NCBI GenBank assembly: GCA_016932145.1
Contig: JAFGDI010000083.1
Location: 1-10,758 of the forward strand
Source of the DNA: Sedimentisphaerales bacterium
GTDB lineage: Bacteria > Planctomycetota > Phycisphaerae > Sedimentisphaerales > SM23-30
Reading direction: 5' to 3'
Length of the DNA: 10,758 nt
Shown piece after piece: positions 1-6,897 of this stretch. A model generated the notes under the pieces. That model was not told where the DNA came from. It did no database searches and saw nothing but the letters and a program-made list of their open reading frames with translations. Numbering within the stretch: position 1 is the first letter of the stretch; each line of letters starts with the position of its first letter. The position numbers and the translations under genes are program-made.

Positions 1-658
1 TATCAGCGATTTTAACAACGGCATCATTAAGCATTTTTTTTGTGGCTTTTCCCAGAGTTGTTTTATAAAAGGCATGTCCGCCAAAAGGTACAGAATCGTC
101 GCGCATATCACCTTTTTGGCTGGTAGTTTTGGCTTTGCCTTCAACGCTGACACTGGCTATATTCTGGCCAGATTGTACATCAATAACGGTAATATTAGCA
201 GCGACAACGACATATGAGCTGGGGCCAAACAATCCCCAGTCGAAGAGCCTTAAAATGCCCTGAGTGGTTTCGACATGTCCATAATCGGTAATTACTCCGC
301 GAATAAGGTAGTTAACATGCTTTAATTCGCCGCTTTTAAGTCGGCCTTGTTCCCGGAACAGGTCGCTTTTACTATTACTTAACTCTCTGAGTATCTGGTT
401 GAAGTATTGTCTTTCGACAACAACATATCTTTTAGTGGAAATAAGTCTTTCGGTGAGTTGTTCTGACATGCCATTGCCAACCTGGCTTTGCACTTTTGAT
501 GGCACTCTGTTTTCAAAACCGATAACTGCGACAGTTGGTTTAATGAACTTTGCCTCATCTTTAGGGGTATAAACCACACGAGGTGAGCAACTAGCAGAAA
601 AAAATAGGGAAAAACCTAATGTTGAAGACATTAATAGATGTAAGGCAATCTTTTTCAT
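1..658 (-). CDS. CsgG-family outer-membrane lipoprotein (partial, C-terminus outside window)
   Basis: About 219 residues are visible, reading leftward from an ATG at 656-658; the C-terminus lies beyond base 1. The N-terminus is a lipoprotein signal peptide: MKK, a hydrophobic stretch, then SASC with the acylated Cys near residue 27. The -3 position is Ser rather than the usual Leu, so the lipobox is a weak match. The mature part begins with a CsgG-type core (VAVIGFENR, then MSEQLTERLISTKRYVVVERQ and a LIRGVITDYG strand), which is the pattern of PF03783, the family of the curli secretion channel CsgG and of HfaB. In that family the protein sits in the outer membrane or its periplasmic face. 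In planctomycetes such proteins often stand apart from curli genes, and no csgA/B/E/F is visible here, so a curli role should not be assumed. The Shine-Dalgarno (CCTTT on the plus strand at 674-678) is weak and rather distant. The gene is divergent from the sigma factor at 906. Confidence 0.8.
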   Translation of the reverse strand, partial: MKKIALHLLMSSTLGFSLFFSASCSPRVVYTPKDEAKFIKPTVAVIGFENRVPSKVQSQVGNGMSEQLTERLISTKRYVVVERQYFNQILRELSNSKSDLFREQGRLKSGELKHVNYLIRGVITDYGHVETTQGILRLFDWGLFGPSSYVVVAANITVIDVQSGQNIASVSVEGKAKTTSQKGDMRDDSVPFGGHAFYKTTLGKATKKMLNDAVVKIAD

Positions 659-715
659 GTAGTATATTATCGGCCTTTGTTATTAAAAATCTTCAATGAG
701 AGCAGAGAAAAACGG

Positions 716-732
716 AACTGGGCTTACCAGTT
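716..732. repeat. Perfect 6-bp inverted repeat in the csgG-like/sigma divergent region
   Basis: AACTGG (716-721), a 5-base loop and CCAGTT (727-732) form a perfect inverted repeat. It lies about 60 bases upstream of the lipoprotein start, probably in its leader. It could be a small operator or an RNA hairpin; it has no T-tract and is not a terminator. Confidence 0.35.
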
Positions 733-764
733 TGTGGTTATATGTAAAGAGGTAAGAATAATAA

Positions 765-795
765 TTGAAACCGCAGAGGTATATTAAACTATAAT
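765..795 (+). promoter_or_regulatory. Candidate sigma-70 promoter for the sigma factor gene
   Basis: TTGAAA (765-770) and a perfect TATAAT (790-795) are separated by 19 bp, a little longer than the optimal 17. They lie about 110 bases upstream of the ATG at 906. The surroundings are very AT-rich, so chance -10 matches are easy; this is the best pair seen. Confidence 0.4.
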
Positions 796-905
796 AAAAT
801 AAGAACCGATAATAGTAGAGGAATAGTGGAGAAAAGATACAGCGTTTATGTTCTGTCGCTATAAGTTGTGTCTTAATAAATATTTGCGACAATAAGGTGT
901 AGTTC

Positions 906-1715
906 ATGGTTGACTCGACATTACAAGTATATCTGGAGGAAATCAATCAGACCGGCCTTCTGAATGCAGAAGAGGAGAAGGTTCTGGCAGAGCGTATCAT
1001 GATGGGAGATCATGAGGCTCGTGATTTGATGATACGCAGTAATTTGCGTCTGGTAGTGAATATAGCCAAGAAATATGTCAAAGCGGGCATGTTATTGGCA
1101 GATCTGATAGAGGAAGGTAATTTGGGTCTGATGCGTGCGGTGGAGGGTTTTGACCCTGCTCATGGCGTGCGATTCAGTACTTATGCTTCCTGGTGGATCA
1201 AGCAGGCGATCAAGCGTTCGCTGGTGAACAGTACCCAGCCGATCCATGTGCCTGCGTATATGGTAGAGATGATAACCCGTTGGAAACATTGTTGGGTAAC
1301 GCTGATAGATGAGCTGGGCAGAACTCCATCTTTGTCAGAGATGAGTGAGGCTATGCAGGTATCGCCGCGTAAGTTGAATATAATCCGCAAGGCAGTGGAG
1401 GCTTCGGCTTCCGGAGCTCAGATGCCGGCTAATGATGAGAGTAATGCCATTAACGATATGCTGGAGGACATAAAGACCCCCAGACCAGATGAGCCGATGC
1501 AAAATGCAGATGATGCCGAGAATATTCGCGGCATTCTGGATATGATGGATCAGCGCGAGGCGACTATACTCAAAATGAGATATGGTCTTGATGGCAGTGA
1601 GCCAATGACTCTGAAGGATATAGGTGAGGAAATAGGCCTGACTCGCGAGCGGGTTCGTCAGATCGAAAAAGAGGCCCTGACAAAACTGCATTCAACTTTG
1701 ATCTTGCAGGATTGA
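906..1715 (+). CDS. RNA polymerase sigma factor, RpoD/sigma-70 family (269 aa, no region 1.1)
   Basis: This is a sigma factor that directs RNA polymerase to promoters. Region 1.2 is at residues 4-35 (DSTLQVYLEEINQTGLLNAE). Region 2 is at about 37-105, with the core-binding NLRLVVNIAKKY and DLIEEGNLGLMRAVEGFDP, and the -10-reading FSTYASWWIKQAIKRS at 90-105. A region 3 linker follows at about 106-165 (IHVPAYMVEMITRWK, then DELGRTPSLSEMSEAM). Region 4 is at about 205-265, with ILKMRYGLDG, TLKDIGEEIGL and the -35-reading helix LTRERVRQIEKEAL. All are typical of primary or group 2 sigma factors. The acidic region 1.1 of E. coli RpoD is absent, so it could be the housekeeping factor of this lineage or a group 2 paralogue; the sequence alone does not decide. 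The ATG has an AAGGTG Shine-Dalgarno at 894-899, six bases away. The gene is monocistronic, ended by the terminator at 1738-1778. Confidence 0.93.
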   Translation: MVDSTLQVYLEEINQTGLLNAEEEKVLAERIMMGDHEARDLMIRSNLRLVVNIAKKYVKAGMLLADLIEEGNLGLMRAVEGFDPAHGVRFSTYASWWIKQAIKRSLVNSTQPIHVPAYMVEMITRWKHCWVTLIDELGRTPSLSEMSEAMQVSPRKLNIIRKAVEASASGAQMPANDESNAINDMLEDIKTPRPDEPMQNADDAENIRGILDMMDQREATILKMRYGLDGSEPMTLKDIGEEIGLTRERVRQIEKEALTKLHSTLILQD

Positions 1716-1737
1716 GCAGGCAATAAGTGATCTAACT

Positions 1738-1778
1738 AAAAGGCTGATAATGCTTTGTGTGATTATCAGCCTTTTTTT
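1738..1778 (+). terminator. Rho-independent terminator after the sigma factor gene
   Basis: An 11-bp perfect stem (AGGCTGATAAT at 1741-1751 with ATTATCAGCCT at 1762-1772) is extended by three A-T pairs and has a 10-base loop. A run of seven T follows (1772-1778). This is a textbook intrinsic terminator 23 bases after the stop codon, separating the sigma factor from apt. Confidence 0.9.
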
Positions 1779-1779
1779 A

Positions 1780-1809
1780 TTGGACAATAGTCAAAGTAGA
1801 GACTATTCT
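1780..1809 (+). promoter_or_regulatory. Weak candidate promoter for apt, overlapping an inverted repeat
   Basis: TTGGAC (1780-1785) and TATTCT (1804-1809) are 18 bp apart: a 3/6 and a 4/6 match to consensus. A terminator lies directly upstream, so apt needs its own promoter in the 85 bases before its start. The spacer and -10 are occupied by a perfect inverted repeat, AATAGTC (1786-1792) and GACTATT (1801-1807), which could serve as an operator. Both calls are tentative. Confidence 0.3.
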
Positions 1810-1863
1810 AATGGTTTGTTCTAACGGTTCAGAAAGAAATTGCGAAAAGGGCAGGACTAACAA

Positions 1864-2397
1864 ATGACAGATAGTACATTTCAGACTAAGATAAAAGCAT
1901 TGATCCGTGATATACCAGATTTTCCTAAGCCAGGCATATTGTTTCGTGATATTACTACTCTGCTGGCGGATAAAGATGGTTTGCGTATAGCATGTGCTGC
2001 TATGGCAGAGCCGTTTAAGGACAAGGGCATAGAGTTGGTGATAGGAGCAGAGAGTCGCGGTTTTATATTTGGTGTGGCTATCGCACATTGTCTGGGCTGT
2101 GGTTTTGTTCCGGTTCGTAAGCCGGGCAAATTGCCTTATGATGTTATCAGTGAAAGTTATGAGCTGGAATATGGCACCGACAATCTTGAGATACATACCG
2201 ATTCAGTTAAGCCCGGTCAGAAAGTATTGCTTTGTGATGATCTTCTGGCTACCGGCGGAACGATGAGTGCTTGCTGTAAGATGGTAGAGCGTCTGGGCGG
2301 TGATATAGTAGGCGTGTCTTTTCTGATCGAATTGGGTTTCCTAAATGGCAGGTCCAAATTAAGTGGATACGATGTTAAGACGGTCATAACCTATTGA
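1864..2397 (+). CDS. apt: Adenine phosphoribosyltransferase
   Basis: This cytosolic purine-salvage enzyme joins adenine and PRPP to give AMP and pyrophosphate. At 177 residues it has the usual length. The N-terminus shows the Apt signature IRDIPDFPKPGILFRDITTLLAD (about residues 14-36). The core has IGAESRGFIFG (about 60-70), the flexible loop RKPGKLPYDVISESYELEYGTD that closes over PRPP, and the PRPP-binding motif VLLCDDLLATGGT, with its acidic pair followed by ATGGT. The C-terminus ends in the family's usual FLIELGFLNGRSKL. All expected catalytic features are present. The ATG is preceded by AGGA at 1853-1856, seven bases away. It stands alone between a terminator and a convergent gene, so it is probably monocistronic. 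Confidence 0.97.
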   Translation: MTDSTFQTKIKALIRDIPDFPKPGILFRDITTLLADKDGLRIACAAMAEPFKDKGIELVIGAESRGFIFGVAIAHCLGCGFVPVRKPGKLPYDVISESYELEYGTDNLEIHTDSVKPGQKVLLCDDLLATGGTMSACCKMVERLGGDIVGVSFLIELGFLNGRSKLSGYDVKTVITY

Positions 2398-2444
2398 TTG
2401 ATATAAAATATTAGCGGCAATATTGTTATGTATATATCTGGCGG

Positions 2445-3332
2445 TCATTCAGGAGCTATTATCTTACTGGCGGTAGAAATATAACCGCTTTTGTCCCAGA
2501 TCTCCAGGTCGTTGTTTTCGTTTATTCTGTACATAATGCCCCAGAGGTTTTCGCCAGTTTCGATGAAGCATGTGCCGGGCAGTGCGGAATTTGTTTTTTC
2601 TATGGCAATTTTATTTAATTTGCCAGAGCCTGGCTGCTGAATGAGGAAATAGAGCTCATTTTCCTGAGTAATAACAATTTCGCCATTACCATATTGTTTG
2701 GGGTTGAGCCATTTTCCGATTATTAACTTATCTATAATTGGTAGCTGATCGTCAGGGTCACTGATTTGGTATTCTTTATTTGCCTTTTGGACGGTCCATT
2801 TTGTTGGTTGTTTTTGGCTGATAGATTTAAGTGATGCGATGGCCTGTGAGTAGTAAGCTATTTCGAGAGTGTTCCAGTGTATGTATCTGGCAGTCATTTC
2901 AAAGCTGTTTCTGGCCAGGTCGATCTGTTGGGTATTGTCGCTTTTGGTAATTACTCTGTCAGCGATGAACTCTTCCAGTTCCATGTATTTTCTGATACCT
3001 GAATCGAGCTGGTCTTGTTCCAGAAGGTAAGTTACTTGCTGGCATAGATTTATTATTTGTTTGCTATTGCGGTTTTCCCAGTTATTGATATGTATCTGAT
3101 AATAAAGTAAGGCGAAAATGCCAATAATGGAAATGGAAATTACAGGTATTTTTCGCGGGGTAGCGTAAATGGGCAGGTCAGTATGGCAAGTATGAGAATC
3201 CGGCGTAAGCGGCACATTTATGCCATGGACACCCACAGGTTCGCCACAGGTAGGGCAAAGCAGTGACTGGCCACGCAGTTCTTCAGGAGCCTCCATTTTT
3301 TCGCCACAAACAGGGCAGTTGAAAATTATCAT
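2445..3332 (-). CDS. Zinc-ribbon, single-membrane-helix protein of unknown function
   Basis: This 295-residue protein has three visible parts. The first is an N-terminal zinc ribbon with two CPxCG knuckles (Cys6/Cys9 and Cys26/Cys29) separated by EELRGQSLL, a format very common in planctomycete proteins. Next come a Pro/Thr-rich linker and one hydrophobic segment at about 62-80 (IPVISISIIGIFALLYYQIHI), preceded by RK, suggesting that the ribbon faces the cytoplasm and the rest is outside. The third is a mainly helical stretch (about 88-170) followed by a probably beta-rich C-terminal part (about 195-295, with GKWLNPKQYGNGEIVITQENELYFLIQ and WGIMYRINENNDLEIWDKSGY). That last part resembles small 'predicted extracellular response/lipocalin-like' modules but I cannot assign it. 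The ATG is preceded by GAGGTG six bases away. It is convergent with apt, 47 bases apart. Real gene: high confidence; function: unknown. Confidence 0.85.
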   Translation of the reverse strand: MIIFNCPVCGEKMEAPEELRGQSLLCPTCGEPVGVHGINVPLTPDSHTCHTDLPIYATPRKIPVISISIIGIFALLYYQIHINNWENRNSKQIINLCQQVTYLLEQDQLDSGIRKYMELEEFIADRVITKSDNTQQIDLARNSFEMTARYIHWNTLEIAYYSQAIASLKSISQKQPTKWTVQKANKEYQISDPDDQLPIIDKLIIGKWLNPKQYGNGEIVITQENELYFLIQQPGSGKLNKIAIEKTNSALPGTCFIETGENLWGIMYRINENNDLEIWDKSGYISTASKIIAPE

Positions 3333-3557
3333 TATGCCACCTCAATACCAGATGAGTTTACTATTTTGTCTCGAATAGAGACCAGGCAGACAAACACCCA
3401 TATAATTATTGGCGTTAAATTGTATTTTGGCAACAAGATACCAGTTTATTTGAGATGCCAGTATGTCAGGTGGTGATGATTTGTGGGCTTATTATTGGTT
3501 TTCAGTTATGTAACTGTTTATTTTTAAGGGGTTAATAGTGTTTTTGGGTAAGTAATA
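3333..3557. other. Gene-free AT-rich spacer upstream of the zinc-ribbon gene
   Basis: No coding signal is seen on either strand. It must hold the leftward promoter of the zinc-ribbon gene, but no -35/-10 pair stands out; a TTGCCA followed after 19 bp by TAATTA on the minus strand is the best, weak option. Two small perfect inverted repeats occur: GTCTC-5-GAGAC at 3368-3382 and CAGTTA-2-TAACTG at 3506-3519 or within a few bases of it. Neither has an obvious role. Confidence 0.4.
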
Positions 3558-3589
3558 AAAAAACCTGAAAGAAATTAACTTTCAGGTTT
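3557..3589 (-). terminator. Rho-independent terminator after the XylR-like regulator
   Basis: On the minus strand, AAACCTGAAAG (3579-3589) pairs with CTTTCAGGTTT (3561-3571) around a 7-base loop. A run of T follows (A-run at 3557-3563 on the plus strand). The 11-bp perfect stem starts 45 bases after the regulator's stop codon. The T-run is much better on the minus side than on the plus side, so it mainly ends the leftward regulator transcript. Confidence 0.85.
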
Positions 3590-3634
3590 AATATTATTTC
3601 AGAGCTATCGGGACAGGTGGTAAAGTTGCCGGGC

Positions 3635-4792
3635 TCAGATCTTGTTTTCTTTGCGGAAAGATGAGGGGCTTTTTCCGGTGGCATTTTTGAAATAGCGGGA
3701 GAAATGTTCCGGGTCGGTGAACTCTATGTCTTTGATGATATTTCCGATAGATTCATTACTATTGAGAAGTTTTTTCTTGATCCAGTTAGTGCGAAGTCTG
3801 TCAATCTCGCTTTTAATGGATTTTTTCAGATAGCGATTAAATCTTTTTTCCAGTTCTCTTCTGGATATGCAGGTGGCGTTAACTATATCTTTGGTAAGGA
3901 TAGCTTTTTTGTAATTTTCGCGAATGTAAATCAGGGCATTAAGCACATTTTCGTCTTCGATGGCCAGGATATCAGTTGACTGGCGATTTATGACTTCGGT
4001 GGGTTTAACATAGATTATCTTGTGATTGGCCTTGTGCTGGATAAGCTGGTCAATATGCTGGGCGGCGATAAAACCTGATTTCTCGAAGTCGAGCTCTATA
4101 CTGGAAAGTGGCGGGAAAGAGAGGTTGCAGACCAGCTCATCATTGTCAACGCCCAGAACGGCAACTTCTTCAGGTGTTTTAATGTCTGATAGCTTGCATG
4201 CTTCCAGTACATAAACAGCTCTGTCGTCATTACAGGCAAAGACGCAAAGAGGTCTGGGCAGCTCATTGAGCCATTGGGCGATAGATTCCCAGTCGCTCTT
4301 GCCGGTGTCAGGTTGTGGTGTGAAGTTATATACATTTTCGATACCAGCTTCTTTGAGCGTTTGCTGATAGCTTTCAAAGCGTTTATGTGACCAGGGCAAT
4401 TCATCGAAGCCGCAATAGGCGAAGTTTTTGAAACCGAGCCCGAGGAAGTAATCAGCGGCGACTCTTCCCACTTCTTTAGAGTCAGTGACTATAGTAGAGG
4501 TAAAGGGTATAAGCTCTCTCTGTGTGTCGTTGATAACTTTGGGTTTATTGATATTAAGCAGGTAGTCGAGGTCGGTTGAGTCTCTGACGATCAGGCCGTC
4601 GATCTCATCCATATTGAGAGGAAAGATTTTTTGTTCGTTATCTTTGTTTTTTCTGAGATACTCAGGCGGGAGAATAGATACTCGCCAGTTTGCGAAAGCG
4701 GATAAATATTTTTCGACACCAGTTAAAAACTTTCTGCCTGAAGCGCGTGATGTGTCGATCACGATCAGGATATTATACATCTTATTGCTCAT
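3635..4792 (-). CDS. XylR-type transcriptional regulator: LacI-like sugar-binding domain plus AraC-type HTH
   Basis: This is a DNA-binding regulator of 385 residues, close to the length of E. coli XylR (about 390). Residues about 5-265 form a periplasmic-binding-protein-like domain of the LacI/GalR type: NILIVIDTSRASGRKFLTGVEKYL, IDGLIVRD, TIVTDSKEVGRVAADYFLGLGFKNFAYCG, PLCVFACNDDRAVYVLEAC, EEVAVLGVDNDELVC and PPLSSIELDFEKSGFIAAQHIDQLI. Residues about 280-385 are an AraC double helix-turn-helix, ending NIIKDIEFTDPEHFSRYFKNATGKSPSSFRK. The ATG at 4790-4792 was chosen because AGGAAG lies five bases upstream (4798-4803). A TTG ten codons earlier (4820-4822) would add MSTGLKQEVC and lacks a comparable ribosome site. 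It is divergent from araB, so it most likely senses L-arabinose or a related pentose and controls araB-araD-GH127 and itself. The exact ligand is inference; the family is named for xylose. Confidence 0.9.
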   Translation of the reverse strand: MSNKMYNILIVIDTSRASGRKFLTGVEKYLSAFANWRVSILPPEYLRKNKDNEQKIFPLNMDEIDGLIVRDSTDLDYLLNINKPKVINDTQRELIPFTSTIVTDSKEVGRVAADYFLGLGFKNFAYCGFDELPWSHKRFESYQQTLKEAGIENVYNFTPQPDTGKSDWESIAQWLNELPRPLCVFACNDDRAVYVLEACKLSDIKTPEEVAVLGVDNDELVCNLSFPPLSSIELDFEKSGFIAAQHIDQLIQHKANHKIIYVKPTEVINRQSTDILAIEDENVLNALIYIRENYKKAILTKDIVNATCISRRELEKRFNRYLKKSIKSEIDRLRTNWIKKKLLNSNESIGNIIKDIEFTDPEHFSRYFKNATGKSPSSFRKENKI

Positions 4793-4872
4793 ACACACTT
4801 CCTGCTTTAATCCTGTGGACAATTATGTTGTTAAAATACTCTGAAAGTTAACAGTTGAAATAAGTGGATTCC

Positions 4873-4901
4873 ATAATAACGAGATTGCAAGTGGAAATCA
4901 A
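4873..4901 (-). promoter_or_regulatory. Sigma-70 promoter for the XylR-like regulator
   Basis: On the minus strand TTGATT (4896-4901) and TATTAT (4873-4878) are exactly 17 bp apart: 4/6 and 5/6 matches to consensus. Transcription would begin near 4866, giving a leader of about 75 bases. One AAGTGGA copy sits in the spacer (4889-4895) and another at the expected start (4862-4868), which suggests autoregulation. Confidence 0.55.
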
Positions 4902-5092
4902 ATGTTTTTGGATTTTTTATTTTTCGTAAAATGGATTATTGATAGTTTGTCAAAGTTGTTATTTTGCATTAAATGTATTGTAAGTATATGTTTTATGGGT
5001 GGTTATGTGGTATTTGGTTTTTAAGCAGGAATTGTTAAAAAGCGGTTAGAGGAGTAAACGCAAACTGGTGTAAAATACTTGCTAAAGTGGGG

Positions 5093-5121
5093 TTACAATT
5101 GCTGTGTTAAGAAGGTATTAT
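5093..5121 (+). promoter_or_regulatory. Candidate promoter for the araB-araD-GH127 operon
   Basis: TTACAA (5093-5098, poor -35) and TATTAT (5116-5121, 5/6) are 17 bp apart. TTGCTG (5099-5104), 16 bp, TATATA (5121-5126) is an overlapping alternative. A weak -35 would suit a gene set that needs an activator such as the divergent AraC/XylR-type protein. Start would be near 5128-5133, about 30 bases before the araB ATG. Confidence 0.35.
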
Positions 5122-5160
5122 ATATAGGTGAGAATAAAATCTAACCTGGAGAATAAAAAA

Positions 5161-6837
5161 ATGTCGTATGTTATAGGGCTTGATTATGGTACGAACTCGG
5201 TTCGTTGTCTGATAGTTAATACAGCCAATGGTGAAGAAGTAGGCACAAGCATATATGAATATGAAAGTGGCGAGTCTGGTATAGTTCTGGATGCCGGTGA
5301 TCATAATGTAGCTCGTCAGAACCCGTCAGACTATATACGAGGTATAGAGCTGACGATAAAGGGAGCTATTGCAGAGGCAATAAGTCAGGATAAGTCATTT
5401 GGGGCAGATAAGGTAATAGGTATTGGGGTTGACACAACAGGTTCGACGCCTATGCCGGTTACTGAAAAGGGAGTGCCATTGTCCATGCTTCCGGCGTATA
5501 AGGGCAATATTAATGCTATGGCCTGGTTGTGGAAGGATCATACCTCTTATAAGGAGGCGGCTCGCATAACGGAGCTGGCGGCAGCGCATCGCCCGGAATA
5601 TCTGGCCAAGTGCGGCGGTATTTATTCATCGGAGTGGTTTTTTAGTAAGATATGGCATTGTCTTAATGTTGATCAGCAGGTATTTATGGGAGCTTATACC
5701 TGGGTGGAGTATTGTGACTGGATAACGGCGGTATTGTCAGGCACAGATGTAACGCCAGATAAGATGGTACGGAGCAGGTGTGCCGCGGGGCATAAGGCGT
5801 TTTATAATGAGCAATGGGGCGGGTTGCCGGACAAAGAGTTTCTGGCTATGCTCGATCCGCGTCTGGCTGACCTGCGTGACCGCTTATATGATACTACTGC
5901 TGCGGTTGACTCAGAGGCGGGCAAGCTGACAAAGGAGTGGGCTCACAAACTGGGTCTGCCTGCGGGGATACCGATTGCGGTAGCTGCTTTTGACTGTCAT
6001 CTGGGTGCGATAGGAGCAGGAGTGGCGCCAGGTACAATGGTCAAGGTAATAGGAACAAGTACCTGTGATATAATGGTAGCAGATAGTAAGAGTGAGCTGG
6101 CAGATATACCCGGTGTCTGTGGTATAGTTGACGGTTCAGTTTTGCCTGGTTATTTTGGTATTGAGGCAGGTCAGTCGGCGGTAGGTGATATATTCAACTG
6201 GTTTGTTAATTATATACAGCCAGGGGGTAAGGAAGATGGTTCACATGTCAGTCTGACAAAGAAGGCGGCTGGGCTCAAGCCGGGTCAGTCTGGTCTGCTG
6301 GCTCTTGACTGGAATAATGGTAATCGTACAATATTGGTAGATCAGTTATTAACAGGTTTGCTGTTGGGTCAGACGCTGCACACTCGTCCGGAAGAGATCT
6401 ATCTGGCATTGGTAGAGGCGACGGCATTTGGTGCGTTGACAATAATCAATCGGATAGAAGAGTATGGAGTGAAAATAAAAGAAGTGGTCAACTGTGGCGG
6501 CATAGCAGAGAAAAACCCGATGGTAATGCAGATATATGCCGATATATGTAATCGTGAGATGAAAGTGTCTCGTTCTGCACAGACATGTGCGTTGGGATCG
6601 GCAATAGCGGCGGCAGTAGTGGCTGGTGCATATAAAGATTTCAGTTCGGCGCAAAAGGCAATGTCAGGAGTAAAAGATGTTGTCTATAAGCCCAATCCGG
6701 CAAATGTGAAGGTGTATGCCCGGCTATATAAGCTGTATAAACAATTGCATGATGGCTTTGGTGTTGCCGGTAATACTATATCTATGGCCGGGGTGATGAA
6801 AGAGCTGCTGGATATTAAAAGGCAGGCGAATCAGTGA
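5161..6837 (+). CDS. araB: L-ribulokinase (FGGY family)
   Basis: This cytosolic kinase phosphorylates L-ribulose with ATP to L-ribulose 5-phosphate, the second step of bacterial L-arabinose catabolism. It has 558 residues, near the 566 of E. coli AraB. The N-terminal FGGY domain begins IGLDYGTNSVRCLIV (about 5-19). GVDTTGSTPMPV (about 90-101) and the AMAWLWKDHTSYKEA segment are typical of ribulokinase. The catalytic aspartate is probably Asp278 in AAFDCHLGAIGAG. The second half carries VIGTSTCDIM (296-305), GIEAGQSAVGDIFNWFV and the nucleotide-binding NCGGIAEKNPMVMQIYADI (from 444). The ATG at 5161 was chosen: GGAG at 5148-5151 lies nine bases upstream and the protein then starts right at the family's first strand. 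An in-frame GTG at 5128 would add 11 unneeded residues. It is first gene of a rightward operon with araD 60 bases downstream. Confidence 0.96.
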   Translation: MSYVIGLDYGTNSVRCLIVNTANGEEVGTSIYEYESGESGIVLDAGDHNVARQNPSDYIRGIELTIKGAIAEAISQDKSFGADKVIGIGVDTTGSTPMPVTEKGVPLSMLPAYKGNINAMAWLWKDHTSYKEAARITELAAAHRPEYLAKCGGIYSSEWFFSKIWHCLNVDQQVFMGAYTWVEYCDWITAVLSGTDVTPDKMVRSRCAAGHKAFYNEQWGGLPDKEFLAMLDPRLADLRDRLYDTTAAVDSEAGKLTKEWAHKLGLPAGIPIAVAAFDCHLGAIGAGVAPGTMVKVIGTSTCDIMVADSKSELADIPGVCGIVDGSVLPGYFGIEAGQSAVGDIFNWFVNYIQPGGKEDGSHVSLTKKAAGLKPGQSGLLALDWNNGNRTILVDQLLTGLLLGQTLHTRPEEIYLALVEATAFGALTIINRIEEYGVKIKEVVNCGGIAEKNPMVMQIYADICNREMKVSRSAQTCALGSAIAAAVVAGAYKDFSSAQKAMSGVKDVVYKPNPANVKVYARLYKLYKQLHDGFGVAGNTISMAGVMKELLDIKRQANQ

Positions 6838-6897
6838 CAGAGCAAAACCGGCGTTGATCTGCAATTTATATTTTCAATAAAACAGGTAAAAATTTAT

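Larger units (their letters stand above)
4793..5160. promoter_or_regulatory. Divergent control region between the XylR-like gene and araB
   Basis: This is 368 gene-free bases, strongly AT-rich. It contains the regulator's leftward promoter (4873-4901), candidate rightward promoters for araB, and a cluster of short repeats: TGGATT at 4865-4870, 4909-4914 and 4932-4937, and TGGAAA at 4892-4897. AAGTGGA occurs at 4862-4868 and again at 4889-4895. These are plausible half-sites for the adjacent regulator. A second rightward promoter option is TTGTCA (4947-4952), 16 bp, TTAAAT (4969-4974), which would give a leader of about 180 bases. Confidence 0.55.

Noticed and set aside
683..946. Open frame on the minus strand across the csgG-like/sigma divergent region (87 codons)
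   Set aside because: It is rich in Tyr, Phe and Leu as expected for translated AT-rich spacer, overlaps the start of the sigma gene, and has no recognisable domain.
1335..1691. 118-codon minus-strand frame inside the sigma factor gene
   Set aside because: It lies antisense to conserved sigma regions 3-4 and its residues show no protein-like pattern; a shadow frame.
1777..2196. 139-codon minus-strand frame over apt
   Set aside because: It is antisense to the highly conserved apt core and has a Cys/Thr/Leu-rich, non-protein-like composition.
2407..2424. AATATT-6-AATATT hairpin between apt and the zinc-ribbon gene as a bidirectional terminator
   Set aside because: The stem is only six A-T pairs and no T-run follows on either strand, so termination is not supported.
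4096..4404. 102-codon minus-strand frame within the regulator
   Set aside because: It lies in another frame of the same strand as the regulator, which has clear family motifs across this stretch; a shadow.
4793..4822. Upstream TTG start for the XylR-like regulator
   Set aside because: It adds ten residues outside the conserved domain, and the ATG at 4792 has AGGAAG five bases upstream.
5128..5160. Upstream GTG start for araB
   Set aside because: It would overlap the candidate -10 region, has no good ribosome site, and adds residues absent from the family; ATG 5161 has GGAG nine bases upstream.
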